A stretch of DNA of 64,000 nt from Pseudanabaena sp. Salubria-1 (lineage in GTDB: Bacteria; Cyanobacteriota; Cyanobacteriia; Pseudanabaenales; Pseudanabaenaceae), in contig JALQCR010000001.1 in the NCBI GenBank assembly GCA_023336205.1, positions 186,001 through 250,000 on the forward strand, written 5' to 3'. How positions within the stretch are numbered: the first letter of the stretch is position 1; each line of letters opens with the position of its first letter. Position numbers and translations under genes: made by a program. Below are positions 35,491 to 43,738 of the stretch, piece by piece. The notes below the pieces were generated by a model. That model searched no databases, was not told where the DNA came from, and saw only the letters and a program-made list of their open reading frames with translations.

Positions 35491-37029
35491 ATGAGTAACG
35501 AATCAAACCTAATCTCCAAAGTCTGGAACTTCGCCAACATCCTCCGCGATGACGGCGTGAGCTATGGCGACTACCTTGAACAAATTACATACCTGCTATT
35601 CCTAAAAATGGCAGACGAAATGTCCAAACCGCCCTACAGCAAAACCATCAAATTTCCCCGCATCAAAGATTCCGAAAACAACGAAATCGCCAACGGTGAA
35701 CTATGTAACTGGGAAACCCTAACCAGCAACAAACGCGGCGCAGAACTGGAAGCCTACTACAGCCAAATGTTGCGATCGCTTGCCACCGAAAAAGGCACAT
35801 TAGGGCAGATCTTCACCAAATCTCAAAACAAAATCCAAGACCCATCAAAACTGCTCAAAATTATCGACATGATCGCCAAAGAGCAATGGACAATGGTGGG
35901 AACCGATGTCAAAGGCAACATTTACGAAGGACTGCTAGAGAAAAACGCCGAAGACACCAAAAGCGGCGCAGGACAATACTTCACCCCCAGAGCCTTAATC
36001 AAAGCCATGGTCGCTTGCGTCAATCCGCAACCCAGCAAAACCATTCACGATCCCGCCTGTGGCACAGGAGGCTTCTTCCTCGCCGCCTACGACTACATCA
36101 CCGCCCACCATTCCCTAGACCGAGAGCAAAAAGCCTTTCTCAAAAATCGCACCTTCTCAGGTAACGAAATCGTCGCCAGCACTCGTCGCCTCAGCCTCAT
36201 GAATATGTTTCTGCACAACATCGGCGAAATCGATGGCGAAAGCTTTATCTCTCCCAATGATGCCCTGATCACCGATAGTGGAACTCGCGTAGACTACGTT
36301 TTAGCCAATCCTCCCTTTGGCAAAAAAAGCAGCATGACCATCACCAACGAAACAGGAGAACAGGAAAAACAAGACCTCAGCTATAACCGTCAAGACTTTT
36401 GGGCAACCACATCCAACAAACAACTCAACTTCCTGCAACATATCCGCACCCTCCTCAAAATCAACGGTGAAGCCGCCGTTGTCCTTCCCGACAACGTTCT
36501 CTTTGAAGGTGGCGCAGGCGAAACCGTTCGTAAAGAGTTAATGAAAACCACCGATTTACATACAATCCTGCGCTTACCCACAGGCATCTTTTACGCCCAA
36601 GGAGTCAAAGCAAACGTTCTCTTTTTTGACAACAAACCCGCCGCCAAAGAACCTTGGACAAAGGAAGTCTGGATCTATGACTACCGCACCAATGTCCAGC
36701 ACACCCTCAAGAAAAATCCCCTCAAACTATCAGACCTCCAACCTTTTATTGATTGCTACAATCCCACCAATCGCCATCACCGCAGCGAAACATGGTCAGA
36801 ATCTCAACCCGAAGGACGTTGGCGCAAATTTGGCTATGACGAAATCATGGCGCGAGACAAAACCAACCTCGATATCTTCTGGCTCAAAGACAAGAGCCTC
36901 GCCGATCTCGATAATCTGCCCGATCCTGACATTCTCGCCAATGAAATCATCGAAAACATCGAAGCAGGGCTAGCCAGTTTTCGCGAAATTATGGACACAA
37001 TCAATGCGATCGCTCTAGATGCTGCATAA
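35491..37029 (+). CDS. hsdM: Type I restriction-modification DNA methyltransferase, M subunit
   Basis: 512 residues. An N-terminal helical HsdM_N domain (LISKVWNFANILRDDGVSYGDYLEQITYLLFLKMADE) is followed by the N6-adenine methylase core: GQYFTPRALIKAMV, motif I DPACGTGGF (~187) and motif IV NPPF (~272). It methylates adenine in the target chosen by HsdS. Since hsdS is broken, activity depends on whether another HsdS exists or a half-HsdS still works. Confidence 0.96.
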   Translation: MSNESNLISKVWNFANILRDDGVSYGDYLEQITYLLFLKMADEMSKPPYSKTIKFPRIKDSENNEIANGELCNWETLTSNKRGAELEAYYSQMLRSLATEKGTLGQIFTKSQNKIQDPSKLLKIIDMIAKEQWTMVGTDVKGNIYEGLLEKNAEDTKSGAGQYFTPRALIKAMVACVNPQPSKTIHDPACGTGGFFLAAYDYITAHHSLDREQKAFLKNRTFSGNEIVASTRRLSLMNMFLHNIGEIDGESFISPNDALITDSGTRVDYVLANPPFGKKSSMTITNETGEQEKQDLSYNRQDFWATTSNKQLNFLQHIRTLLKINGEAAVVLPDNVLFEGGAGETVRKELMKTTDLHTILRLPTGIFYAQGVKANVLFFDNKPAAKEPWTKEVWIYDYRTNVQHTLKKNPLKLSDLQPFIDCYNPTNRHHRSETWSESQPEGRWRKFGYDEIMARDKTNLDIFWLKDKSLADLDNLPDPDILANEIIENIEAGLASFREIMDTINAIALDAA

Positions 37030-37042
37030 TACAGCGCTTTGC

Positions 37043-37113
37043 GACCAAACCCAAACCAAGAAATTTTTTGAAAGTGCTGCAAAGCAACACTTTCAAAAAT
37101 ATCTTGGTTTGGT
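37043..37113. repeat. 71-bp near-perfect palindrome after hsdM
   Basis: The arms begin GACCAAACCCAAACCAAG and end CTTGGTTTGGTC with inner GAAAGTGCTGC / GCAACACTTTC; the apex is AAA. It may end hsdM transcription. Confidence 0.7.
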
Positions 37114-37148
37114 CTTGAGAAGTACCTATCTAGCGTAAATTTCTGTTT

Positions 37149-37254
37149 TATACCAAAACACAAAATGGCGTAGCCATTTTGTGTTTTTAAAACCCTTACT
37201 GGGTTTGTTTTTTAATTCCCAAAAGTGTGGCAACACTTTTGGGAATTGGTATTA
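37149..37254. repeat. Composite triple-hairpin repeat, copy 5 (best-preserved)
   Basis: Begins ATACCAAAACACAAAATGGC and ends GGGAATTGGTATTA, with the three palindromes AAAATGGCGTAGCCATTTT, AAACCCTTACTGGGTTT and the AATTCCCAAAAGTGT hairpin. The outer ends ATACCAA/TTGGTAT are inverted, as in a small mobile element. Confidence 0.85.
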
Positions 37255-37272
37255 CATCCTCTAGTAATCCAT

Positions 37273-37320
37273 AGAACGAAATGTAGTGGCAATTCATGAA
37301 TTGCCACTACATTTCGTTCT
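37273..37320. repeat. 48-bp perfect palindrome
   Basis: AGAACGAAATGTAGTGGCAA and its exact complement meet at TTCATGAA with no spacer. It follows the composite repeat and precedes the lptC stop at 37333, so it can act as the lptC terminator on the minus strand. Confidence 0.75.
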
Positions 37321-37332
37321 TTTGCATAAGTC

Positions 37333-38463
37333 TTAAGGGTTTAATGTTGAGAGGACATTTGCACCTGTGACCGTGACAGTTTGAGTTTCGAGATTTGCTA
37401 CAGCGCGATCGCCTCTCACATTGAGATTTTTATCGGGCTGTTGATAGACGATATTGCCATTAGCCGTAATCATTTTCGTGGGGATAAGCCATTCCACCTT
37501 ATCGGCATTAACCACACCCTGAGTAGAACTAAAACTTGCCGATACTTCTCCTATGAGATTAATCTGCTCTTTCTCTACTTGGGCTTCTCCCTTCTGAGCC
37601 TTAACGACAATACCCCGACTCTTACTCGTTCCTGTAAAAGGCACTGGCAGAGTTACCAACTTTTTCTCAAGGTTCCAAACTGCCTGAGCAGCTTCAATAT
37701 CAACATCTAGTTTCGGATCTTTGGCTTTGATATCACCCGTGAAAGTAACTTCCTTTTTCTGAATATCCCAGTTACCTTTTTTCGCAGTCAGTTGCAATTT
37801 ATCCTTGACTTGGATTACAGAAATAGGGACATCAGTAAACACGCGATCGCGCTTTGCATCCCAAGTAACTTTCTCGCTCTTCATTTCTAGCGGTGGCTCT
37901 ACCGCGATCACAACTACTTGCTTCTCCATGCTATACACATTGACACTAGGCTTAGCCGTTAATTCTTTGCCCGTCATGGTCAGCTTATCCTCAGGCTTAT
38001 CAATTTGAATATTGCCTGTCGCCTTGAGCAGATCTTCCTCTGATTGCCAAACCATGCGATCGGCTTTCATATTGATCTTTTCTTGAACTGCGATCGCCTT
38101 AATATTTCCCTCTAGCGAAATTGCTTTACTGGCTTGATCAATCGTTCCTTTATTACCAGTCACCTCCATGAGCGGTTCACCATCACGGTAAAATTTCCCC
38201 TTCACATCTTCGACATCAGCGATTTTGCGATCTTCTCGATAGGTAGCGCGTTTAGCTTGAATTTCCCAAAGTAGCTTCCCATTAGCATCAAATTCAGTAA
38301 GGGTAATATTCTGAAGGTTAGAACCAGCCGTTTGAGCAGTTTTATTGAGACTTGTGACAGAGGGGCGCAGAAATATAAACCATCCCAGCGCAAACAGCAG
38401 CACTGTTGCCACAAAGATGGTGATAAACAGGCGCAAATTCCGACGGCTAAATATTTGTTGCAT
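37333..38463 (-). CDS. lptC: LPS export bridge protein LptC (cyanobacterial, long form)
   Basis: 376 residues with an N-terminal membrane anchor (LRLFITIFVATVLLFALGWFIFL) and a periplasmic beta-jellyroll typical of LptC/OstA-like proteins (LTEFDANGKLLWEIQAKRATYREDRK, KGKFYRDGEPLMEVTGNKGTID). The C-terminal half repeats the same fold (WLIPTKMITANGNIVYQQPDKNLNVRGDRAVANLE). This long form is usual in cyanobacteria and takes part in moving LPS to the outer membrane. lptB and lptF/G are not adjacent. Confidence 0.9.
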   Translation of the reverse strand: MQQIFSRRNLRLFITIFVATVLLFALGWFIFLRPSVTSLNKTAQTAGSNLQNITLTEFDANGKLLWEIQAKRATYREDRKIADVEDVKGKFYRDGEPLMEVTGNKGTIDQASKAISLEGNIKAIAVQEKINMKADRMVWQSEEDLLKATGNIQIDKPEDKLTMTGKELTAKPSVNVYSMEKQVVVIAVEPPLEMKSEKVTWDAKRDRVFTDVPISVIQVKDKLQLTAKKGNWDIQKKEVTFTGDIKAKDPKLDVDIEAAQAVWNLEKKLVTLPVPFTGTSKSRGIVVKAQKGEAQVEKEQINLIGEVSASFSSTQGVVNADKVEWLIPTKMITANGNIVYQQPDKNLNVRGDRAVANLETQTVTVTGANVLSTLNP

Positions 38464-38515
38464 GATGCTTCTTGATAAAGTTAGGTGATTTGCGCCGTGC
38501 TTCGCACAGTGAGAA

Positions 38516-38570
38516 TCAAGAATTATTTTTTGTGAGGTGGCAAAGCCACCTCACAAAAAATAATTCTTGA
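38516..38570. terminator. 26-bp perfect-stem hairpin between dusB and lptC
   Basis: The arms 38516-38541 and 38545-38570 (TCAAGAATTATTTTTTGTGA...) enclose AAA in the core GTGGCAAAGCCAC. It lies just after the dusB stop at 38577. Confidence 0.75.
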
Positions 38571-38576
38571 GTTTTA

Positions 38577-39650
38577 TTATTGCTTCATGGCGATCATTTC
38601 TGCCATATCTTCAGGTGAAATCGCCTGAAACTTACCTTGAGAATTAGCAATTTGCGCGATCGCAGCATCAAGACAATCAAAGCCATCCTGCACCGACTCA
38701 ATCCGACAAAGGCGATCGCGCAGAGCCGCTGCCCCCATAAAACCCTTAGCATACCAAGTCATATGCTTACGAGATTGACGAATACCACGGATACCTTTGT
38801 AATCCCAAAGCCCCTGTAAATGCTCTTTTGCTACTTCCAAGCATTGAATAGGTGATGGTTTCGGCAAATATTCGCCCGTTTTTAAAAAATGATCGACCTC
38901 GCCCACCAAAAACGGATAGCCCAAAGTTCCCCGCGAACACATCACCCCATCCGCACCAGTTTGCTCTAAACAAGCGATCGCCGCCTCTACCGAGAAAATA
39001 TCCCCATTAGCAATCACAGGAATCGTCAGCACCTCTTTAACTTTACGAATCCATTCCCACTTGGCAATACCTGTATAGCCCTGCGATCGCGTCCTCGCGT
39101 GGACGGTGATCATCTTTGCGCCTGCGTCCTCCATTCGCTTAGCAAAGTCCAAAATTGTAATTTCGGCATCGTCCCAACCGATACGAGTTTTCACCGTGAC
39201 AGGAATATCTACGGCCTCGACTACCGATCGCACAATTTGTGTGGCAAGTTCAGGCTGACGCAACAGAGACGAGCCGCCACCTTTTTTAGTAATTTTATTG
39301 ACTGGGCAACCCATATTAATGTCTACGGTGTCTGCACCCTCGATAACTGCCATTTGGGCTGCCTCTGCCAAGAAGTCAGGACGACAATCAAAAAGCTGAA
39401 TACTGATCGGGGTTTCATCGCGATCGATCTCCATTAATTTGGGCAAAGCTGACCTGTGATGCAAATCTGTAGCGCTGATCATCTCGGTATAGAGCATCGA
39501 ATCAGGAGCATAGCGCCGCACTAAGCGCCGAAATACCAAATCCGTCACCCCCGACAATGGCGATTGCAGCACCCGACTTTTGAGGATGACATTGCCAATA
39601 GTTAAAGGTTCAGCGAATTTTTGCGGTAATTTTGATAGACCAGAAATCAT
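38577..39650 (-). CDS. dusB: tRNA-dihydrouridine synthase
   Basis: 357 residues of a FMN-dependent TIM barrel. Seen: LQSPLSGVTDLVFRRLVRRY, QLFDCRPDFLAEAA, the active-site motif DINMGCPVNKITKKGGGSSLLR with the catalytic Cys, VTVKTRIGWDD, HARTRSQGYTG, IPVIANGDIFS and GVMCSRGTLGYPFL. It reduces uridines in tRNA D-loops. The family and length fit DusB best. No partner gene is linked. Confidence 0.95.
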   Translation of the reverse strand: MISGLSKLPQKFAEPLTIGNVILKSRVLQSPLSGVTDLVFRRLVRRYAPDSMLYTEMISATDLHHRSALPKLMEIDRDETPISIQLFDCRPDFLAEAAQMAVIEGADTVDINMGCPVNKITKKGGGSSLLRQPELATQIVRSVVEAVDIPVTVKTRIGWDDAEITILDFAKRMEDAGAKMITVHARTRSQGYTGIAKWEWIRKVKEVLTIPVIANGDIFSVEAAIACLEQTGADGVMCSRGTLGYPFLVGEVDHFLKTGEYLPKPSPIQCLEVAKEHLQGLWDYKGIRGIRQSRKHMTWYAKGFMGAAALRDRLCRIESVQDGFDCLDAAIAQIANSQGKFQAISPEDMAEMIAMKQ

Positions 39651-39770
39651 GTCTGCAAATTTTGCCCTAAAGTTGATCGTTTTTTGCTTTCTTGGGCGCT
39701 ATATACAAAGGTATAGTAGTTTTAAGATTTTTTGTGACTCTTCGTCTACGAGCGATCGCACTCACGGTAA

Positions 39771-39878
39771 TAATACCAATTCCCGAAAGTGTTGCCACGT
39801 TTTTGGGATTTAGAAAGTAAACCCAGAAAGGGTTTTAAAAACACAAAATGGCTACGCTATTTTGTGTTTTGGGATAAA
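39771..39878. repeat. Composite triple-hairpin repeat, copy 6 (inverted)
   Basis: Begins AATACCAATTCCCGAAAGTG and ends TTTTGTGTTTTGGGATAAAA. It lies between dusB and prk and is immediately upstream of the prk leader, so it may influence prk expression. Confidence 0.8.
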
Positions 39879-39914
39879 AAGTGCATTAATTAAATAAAAT
39901 TAAGGAGAAAAAAT

Positions 39915-40820
39915 TTGTCTAAAAAACATCCAGTTATTTCTGTAACAGGCTCATCTGGCGCTGGGACTAGTACCGTCAAACGTGCTTTTGAACATATCTT
40001 CATGATGGAAAATATTAAGGCAGCGATCGTCGAAGGCGATAGCTATCACAAATATAACCGTTTAGAGATGCGTGAAATGATGAAGAAAGCTTCGGCTGAA
40101 GGTCGCAACATGAGTCACTTCGGCTTAGATGCAAACGTATTAGATAAACTAGAAGCACTCTTCAAAGAATATGGCGAGACAGGAAATGGGCAAAGACGCT
40201 ACTACCTGCACAGTACAGAAGAAGCTGAGCATCACAATGGTCGCTTAGGTACTGACGCTAAACCAGGGGAATTCACTCCTTGGGAAGGCATTGAGTCTGG
40301 CACAGATATGCTTTTTTATGAAGGTTTGCATGGTGGTATCGTTGCTAAGGATATTGACGTTGCTCAGCATGTTGACTTACTAGTGGGTGTAGTTCCCATT
40401 GTGAATTTGGAATGGATTCAAAAAATTCATCGCGATAATGCTGAACGGGGCTATAGTGCGGAGGCGATCGTTGATACAATTTTGCGTCGGATGCCAGATT
40501 ATGTAAACTACATTGCACCTCAGTTCTCGAAAACACATATCAACTTCCAGCGTGTTGCTACTGTTGATACTTCCAATCCTTTCATTTGTCGTGATATTCC
40601 GACGCTTGATGAAAGTCTTGTTGTTATCCACACCAATCGTTGCTTCCGTGAAAAGTTTAATATTGACTTCCCTTACTTGCTCGATATGATCCATGATTCT
40701 TTCATGTCTCGTCATACCACTTTGGTTGTCCCTGGTGGCAAGATGGGCTTTGCGATGGAGTTGATTCTTCAGCCGCTCATCGATTCGATGCTAATTGAGT
40801 CGAAAAAGCTGCAATCATAA
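39915..40820 (+). CDS. prk: Phosphoribulokinase, class I (proteobacterial type)
   Basis: 301 residues. The start is TTG at 39915, with AAGGAG 7 nt upstream. It has the P-loop VTGSSGAGTSTVK, the catalytic Asp region VEGDSYHKYNR, FYEGLHGGIVA, the conserved WIQKIHRDNAERGY with substrate-binding Lys/Arg and INFQRVATVDTSNPF. These match class I octameric PRKs such as that of Rhodobacter, not the class II redox-controlled PRK usual in cyanobacteria; the regulatory Cys pair is absent. It makes ribulose-1,5-bisphosphate from ribulose-5-phosphate and ATP. Whether it is the only PRK of this genome cannot be seen. Confidence 0.92.
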   Translation: MSKKHPVISVTGSSGAGTSTVKRAFEHIFMMENIKAAIVEGDSYHKYNRLEMREMMKKASAEGRNMSHFGLDANVLDKLEALFKEYGETGNGQRRYYLHSTEEAEHHNGRLGTDAKPGEFTPWEGIESGTDMLFYEGLHGGIVAKDIDVAQHVDLLVGVVPIVNLEWIQKIHRDNAERGYSAEAIVDTILRRMPDYVNYIAPQFSKTHINFQRVATVDTSNPFICRDIPTLDESLVVIHTNRCFREKFNIDFPYLLDMIHDSFMSRHTTLVVPGGKMGFAMELILQPLIDSMLIESKKLQS

Positions 40821-40822
40821 GC

Positions 40823-40850
40823 AAAAAGGGGCGCTTCGCGCCCCTTTTTT
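40823..40850 (+). terminator. Rho-independent terminator of prk
   Basis: The stem AAAAAGGGGCGC / GCGCCCCTTTTT with loop TTC and a run of seven T, directly after the stop codon. This is a classical terminator. Confidence 0.88.
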
Positions 40851-40864
40851 TGTGCGTATTTTAA

Positions 40865-40923
40865 CAAGAAATCTTTAGGTAGGTCTTGTGATGTCATCAC
40901 AAGACCTACCTAAAGATTTCTTG
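40865..40923. repeat. 59-bp perfect palindrome
   Basis: The arms 40865-40893 and 40895-40923 (29 bp, CAAGAAATCTTTAGGTAGGT...) are perfectly complementary with a 1-nt centre. It lies between prk and the convergent toxin/immunity operon. Confidence 0.8.
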
Positions 40924-41031
40924 CAATTGCCAATTAGCGATCGCTGGCAGTTGGTGCAAACTCTTCTTAGAGAAAAATTGATTTCTATCAATCAAGCCGT
41001 TATTGCTTCTTTAACTCGATCGCGTACTTGA
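40891..41031 (+). pseudogene. Short antitoxin-like ORF or relic, 46 codons
   Basis: The ATG at 40891 in the palindrome opens MSSQDLPKDFLQLPISDRWQ and continues LVQTLLREKLISINQ. The segment LPISDRWQLVQTLL resembles the N-terminus of small cyanobacterial antitoxin-type proteins. It ends early, and its 3' part overlaps the convergent gene at 40992. Probably a truncated relic; weak evidence. Confidence 0.3.
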
Positions 41032-41321
41032 AACTCTTTCAGGAATTTAAAAAACATTTCAAAGCCTGTCTTTTCATCGTGACAGGAGAGCATGATTAGT
41101 TTTGCCCATGAGGTAACGGATCTTACGCCTAGTTTTTGCTGTAGCCAAGGCTGAAACTCGTTATAAAAGTCTTCTTCTTCTTGGGTAAGTTCTACATTAA
41201 CTTGACTTCGCGCAAATTCATATCCAGCAAGAAACATAAATAGATCGCTTACGGATTGACGACCTAAATACATTCCTGAGTTCTTCTCAACTTTTTGCAA
41301 AAGCTCAAATAATTCAATCAT
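40992..41321 (-). CDS. Immunity protein candidate
   Basis: 109 residues, the last gene of a four-gene operon. Its pattern (MIELFELLQKVEKNSGMYLGRQSVSDLFMFLAGYEFARSQ, then FQPWLQQKLGVRSVTSWAKLIML) resembles small cytosolic proteins found after toxin genes, where the GMYLG...L..FL.GY motif recurs. It starts 20 nt after the papain-fold toxin candidate. The role as its immunity protein is inference from position, size and resemblance. Confidence 0.6.
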   Translation of the reverse strand: MIELFELLQKVEKNSGMYLGRQSVSDLFMFLAGYEFARSQVNVELTQEEEDFYNEFQPWLQQKLGVRSVTSWAKLIMLSCHDEKTGFEMFFKFLKEFQVRDRVKEAITA

Positions 41322-41341
41322 TTTATACCTCTCAAAAATTA

Positions 41342-41689
41342 TTACAAAGTAGTTAGTTCATCGACTATAAAAGAGCCACTCAGACAAGTAAAGTCTTCTA
41401 TCCAATCTTCACGAGACAAGCCTTCGGCGGACAAATTATCAAATACTTTTCCCATTACTTCTACTCCATAATGAGTCCCATTTTCGGTTATTGATTCGTC
41501 TAATCCATAGCGATCGCTTGTTATAAAGTTCTCACTACGACGTTTGGTTCGTAATCGAAGAATTTTTGCTTCGATGCCACGCTTTTTGAGCCAACGCATT
41601 ACGGTTAGTGCACATTTATCACATTCTAGCAATGGAAAATTAATCGTAATCCTACCGACTGCTTGCCAGATTTCCTCCTGTCTTTCCAT
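41342..41689 (-). CDS. Papain-fold toxin domain protein candidate
   Basis: 115 residues. The sequence FPLLECDKCALTVMRWLKKRG supplies a conserved Cys (C23 or C26); NFITSDRYGLDESITENGTHYGVEVMGKVFDNLS supplies the His and an Asp or Asn in the order of papain-like deamidase/protease toxins (Tox-PL-2 type by recall). In polymorphic toxin systems such domains are C-terminal tips of large proteins; here it is a free-standing gene followed by a likely immunity gene. No export signal is visible, so it may act inside the cell. Confidence 0.65.
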   Translation of the reverse strand: MERQEEIWQAVGRITINFPLLECDKCALTVMRWLKKRGIEAKILRLRTKRRSENFITSDRYGLDESITENGTHYGVEVMGKVFDNLSAEGLSREDWIEDFTCLSGSFIVDELTTL

Positions 41690-41712
41690 AATTAAAGTAA
41701 TTTTTCTATAGG

Positions 41713-42426
41713 CTAATATTCGGTTTTAATGAAAATACGCCGATGCCTACCTACTAGATACAAAGTCGAGAATTTATTTGGAATCCAAGTTTTAGTATTA
41801 ATAAAGTTTTGCAGTTTTTTCTCTGGTTCTTCTAAGTAAGAAGTAATAAGATCATCAAACATTATCAATAGTGCTGTATTTTCCTCATAAGTTTTCTTGA
41901 ATTTACGATCTAAAGCTTCATCTATTAATTGAATTTGATCATTTAACGAATCTTGGACATCTCTCACAACAACTTTTTGATATTCTTTCTCTAATTTCCA
42001 GCCAGTACTTTGTGTCCCTACATTTTTAACATTAATTTTGCTGTTTAAAGGACATCGACCATAAATGTCAATCATTTCCCCTCTTAAGTAGTCAGTGTTA
42101 TTTTGAGCTTGAGTTATTTCAATCCTTACACTGAAATTGAAATTGGAATTAGAGAACTTATGATTTATTAATGCATCATAGTTCTGGCTTCCAATTACAG
42201 GCATAAAGGTAATATCATCTCTATTAGGGAACTCGAAGCTTGCTAAAATACTGAGTGGATAAATTTCTTCAATAAATTGTTTGCAAAGACCTTTTCTTTT
42301 TCGTAGAGCATTTCTTCCATCTTTTTGACTAGAGATTTCTTTCAACTTCTGTTGCACCCAGCTTATTAAATTTGAAGAGTTTCTCTCTACATTTACCTCT
42401 TCTTTTGTAATAAAAATATTTTTCAT
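41713..42426 (-). CDS. Unknown 237-aa protein, possible nuclease-like fold
   Basis: No family recognised. The ATG at 42426 overlaps the reconstructed stop of the TPR gene (ATGA). An N-terminal helical part (SNLISWVQQKLKEISSQKDG) leads to a central segment MPVIGSQNYDALI, then FSVRIEITQAQNN, and a helix before IDEALDRKFKKTYEENTALLIMFDDL. The D...E-x-T spacing and the following Lys-rich helix plus hydrophobic strand recall restriction-endonuclease-like folds, but a clear catalytic Lys is missing. That reading is speculative. Confidence 0.55.
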   Translation of the reverse strand: MKNIFITKEEVNVERNSSNLISWVQQKLKEISSQKDGRNALRKRKGLCKQFIEEIYPLSILASFEFPNRDDITFMPVIGSQNYDALINHKFSNSNFNFSVRIEITQAQNNTDYLRGEMIDIYGRCPLNSKINVKNVGTQSTGWKLEKEYQKVVVRDVQDSLNDQIQLIDEALDRKFKKTYEENTALLIMFDDLITSYLEEPEKKLQNFINTKTWIPNKFSTLYLVGRHRRIFIKTEY

Positions 42427-42492
42427 TTGATAAAAATACCTATAAATTTAATTGTAGCAAACAGTATTAAACCCCATATAGTTAAACGTCCT

Positions 42493-43738
42493 GGGTCTTC
42501 TGGGTTTAAGGGGATAAGTAAATCTAATGAGAAAGACAAGCTAATAATCTAGAACGAAAATTTAAAAAATTTAAAAAACCATAAGCCTGTCGTTTAATTA
42601 ATTTAATACGATTATTAAGTCCCTCCATCACACCACTAGATGTACGATTTAAAAAGTAGTTACAAATATTATCAAGATGATTACGAATGGTTTCCAAAAC
42701 TGCGCCATAAACAGCTTTAGCTTTTTGAAGCCATTCTTTTAATTGTTTCTGACCCTCTTCAGGAGTTTTACAAGTCTCAAAAATACTTCTAAAGTCTTCT
42801 TTGAGATTATAAGCTAGTCGCAAGCGTTTAGAACATTTCAAGACATTTTCTAACTTCACTTTTTCTTCTTCTGTTAAGTCTACCTTGTTCTTTAGTAGAA
42901 TAAATCGACTACCTTTAATCTTGATTTTAGCTTTTTGACGCAGTTGATTTAACTCTTTGATTAGTGGCTGCATAACATGAAATCTGTCGATGACAATTTT
43001 CGCATTTGGAAATACTTCTTTGACAACTTTGGGAAAGCCTCCCCACATATCAATGCTAACCTCCTCTACTTTTTCCCTTATCTCAATCGGTTGCTGCTTC
43101 AGGACTTCAATGATGTCATCTTGTTTATGACTATCAATTACTTCTAGTAATGCTCCTGCGTCAATACTTGATACGACTGTCACAAAGTCTTTATGTCCTT
43201 TGCGTTTACTCACTTCATCAATACTCACTCGTTTTACTTCTTTCCAATCATCTTTTTTTTTAGAGAAAATTGGTGATTGAAAATCCCTTGTATTTGATCC
43301 CAACTCAAATATTCATCTCGACTTACTTGCTCCACACTCGCACTTTGTACTCGTTGATAAACATACTCCTCATACCTTTGTGTGTATCGTCTTTCCCAGT
43401 CTACAAAGGGTAACTTTTCCGTAAAATGTCTTTGACAATGTTGACAATAAAATTGGCGGCGCGGCGTATTTAAATAAACTATTTTCCCAAATACTGACAA
43501 ATCTCGAATCAATATCGGTCGATTTTGTTTTAATTTTCCACCATGCGTATTACAATGCGGACAAGTAATTTCATCCTGTAAAAATCTCAACTTTAGGGTG
43601 ATTTTATTTTCTTCTTCCGTAAAACTTTCAACGGTTGTGTTGGGTAAATTTAGCAACCTATCTAGATACAAGTCCATACCTGTCACCACTTATCTTTGTG
43701 CTTCATTATACATTAATCCCCTCAAACCCAGAAGAGCC
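42493..43738. mobile_element. ISL3-family insertion sequence, 1246 bp
   Basis: Ends GGGTCTTCTGGGTTTAAGGGG and GGCTCTTCTGGGTTTGAGGG (right end read inward) with an 8-bp target repeat AACGTCCT (42485-42492 and 43739-43746). It removes only the last ~20 codons of the TPR gene. Confidence 0.9.
42524..43689 (-). CDS. ISL3-family transposase, frameshifted in an A-run
   Basis: The N-terminal frame (43689-43234) has the zinc ligands CPHCNTHGG and CQHCQRHF and an HTH-like segment. The catalytic frame (ends 42524; ORF 42524-43303) has D in SIDEVSKRKGHKDF, D in VSIDMWGGFP...AKIVIDRFHVM and E in GVMEGLNNRIKLIKR. The two frames overlap at a run of nine A near 43253-43261, where a -1 slip would fuse NHQFSLKKK to DDWKEVKRV. 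ISL3 enzymes normally use one frame, so this is either a slippage site or a mutation. Confidence 0.8.
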
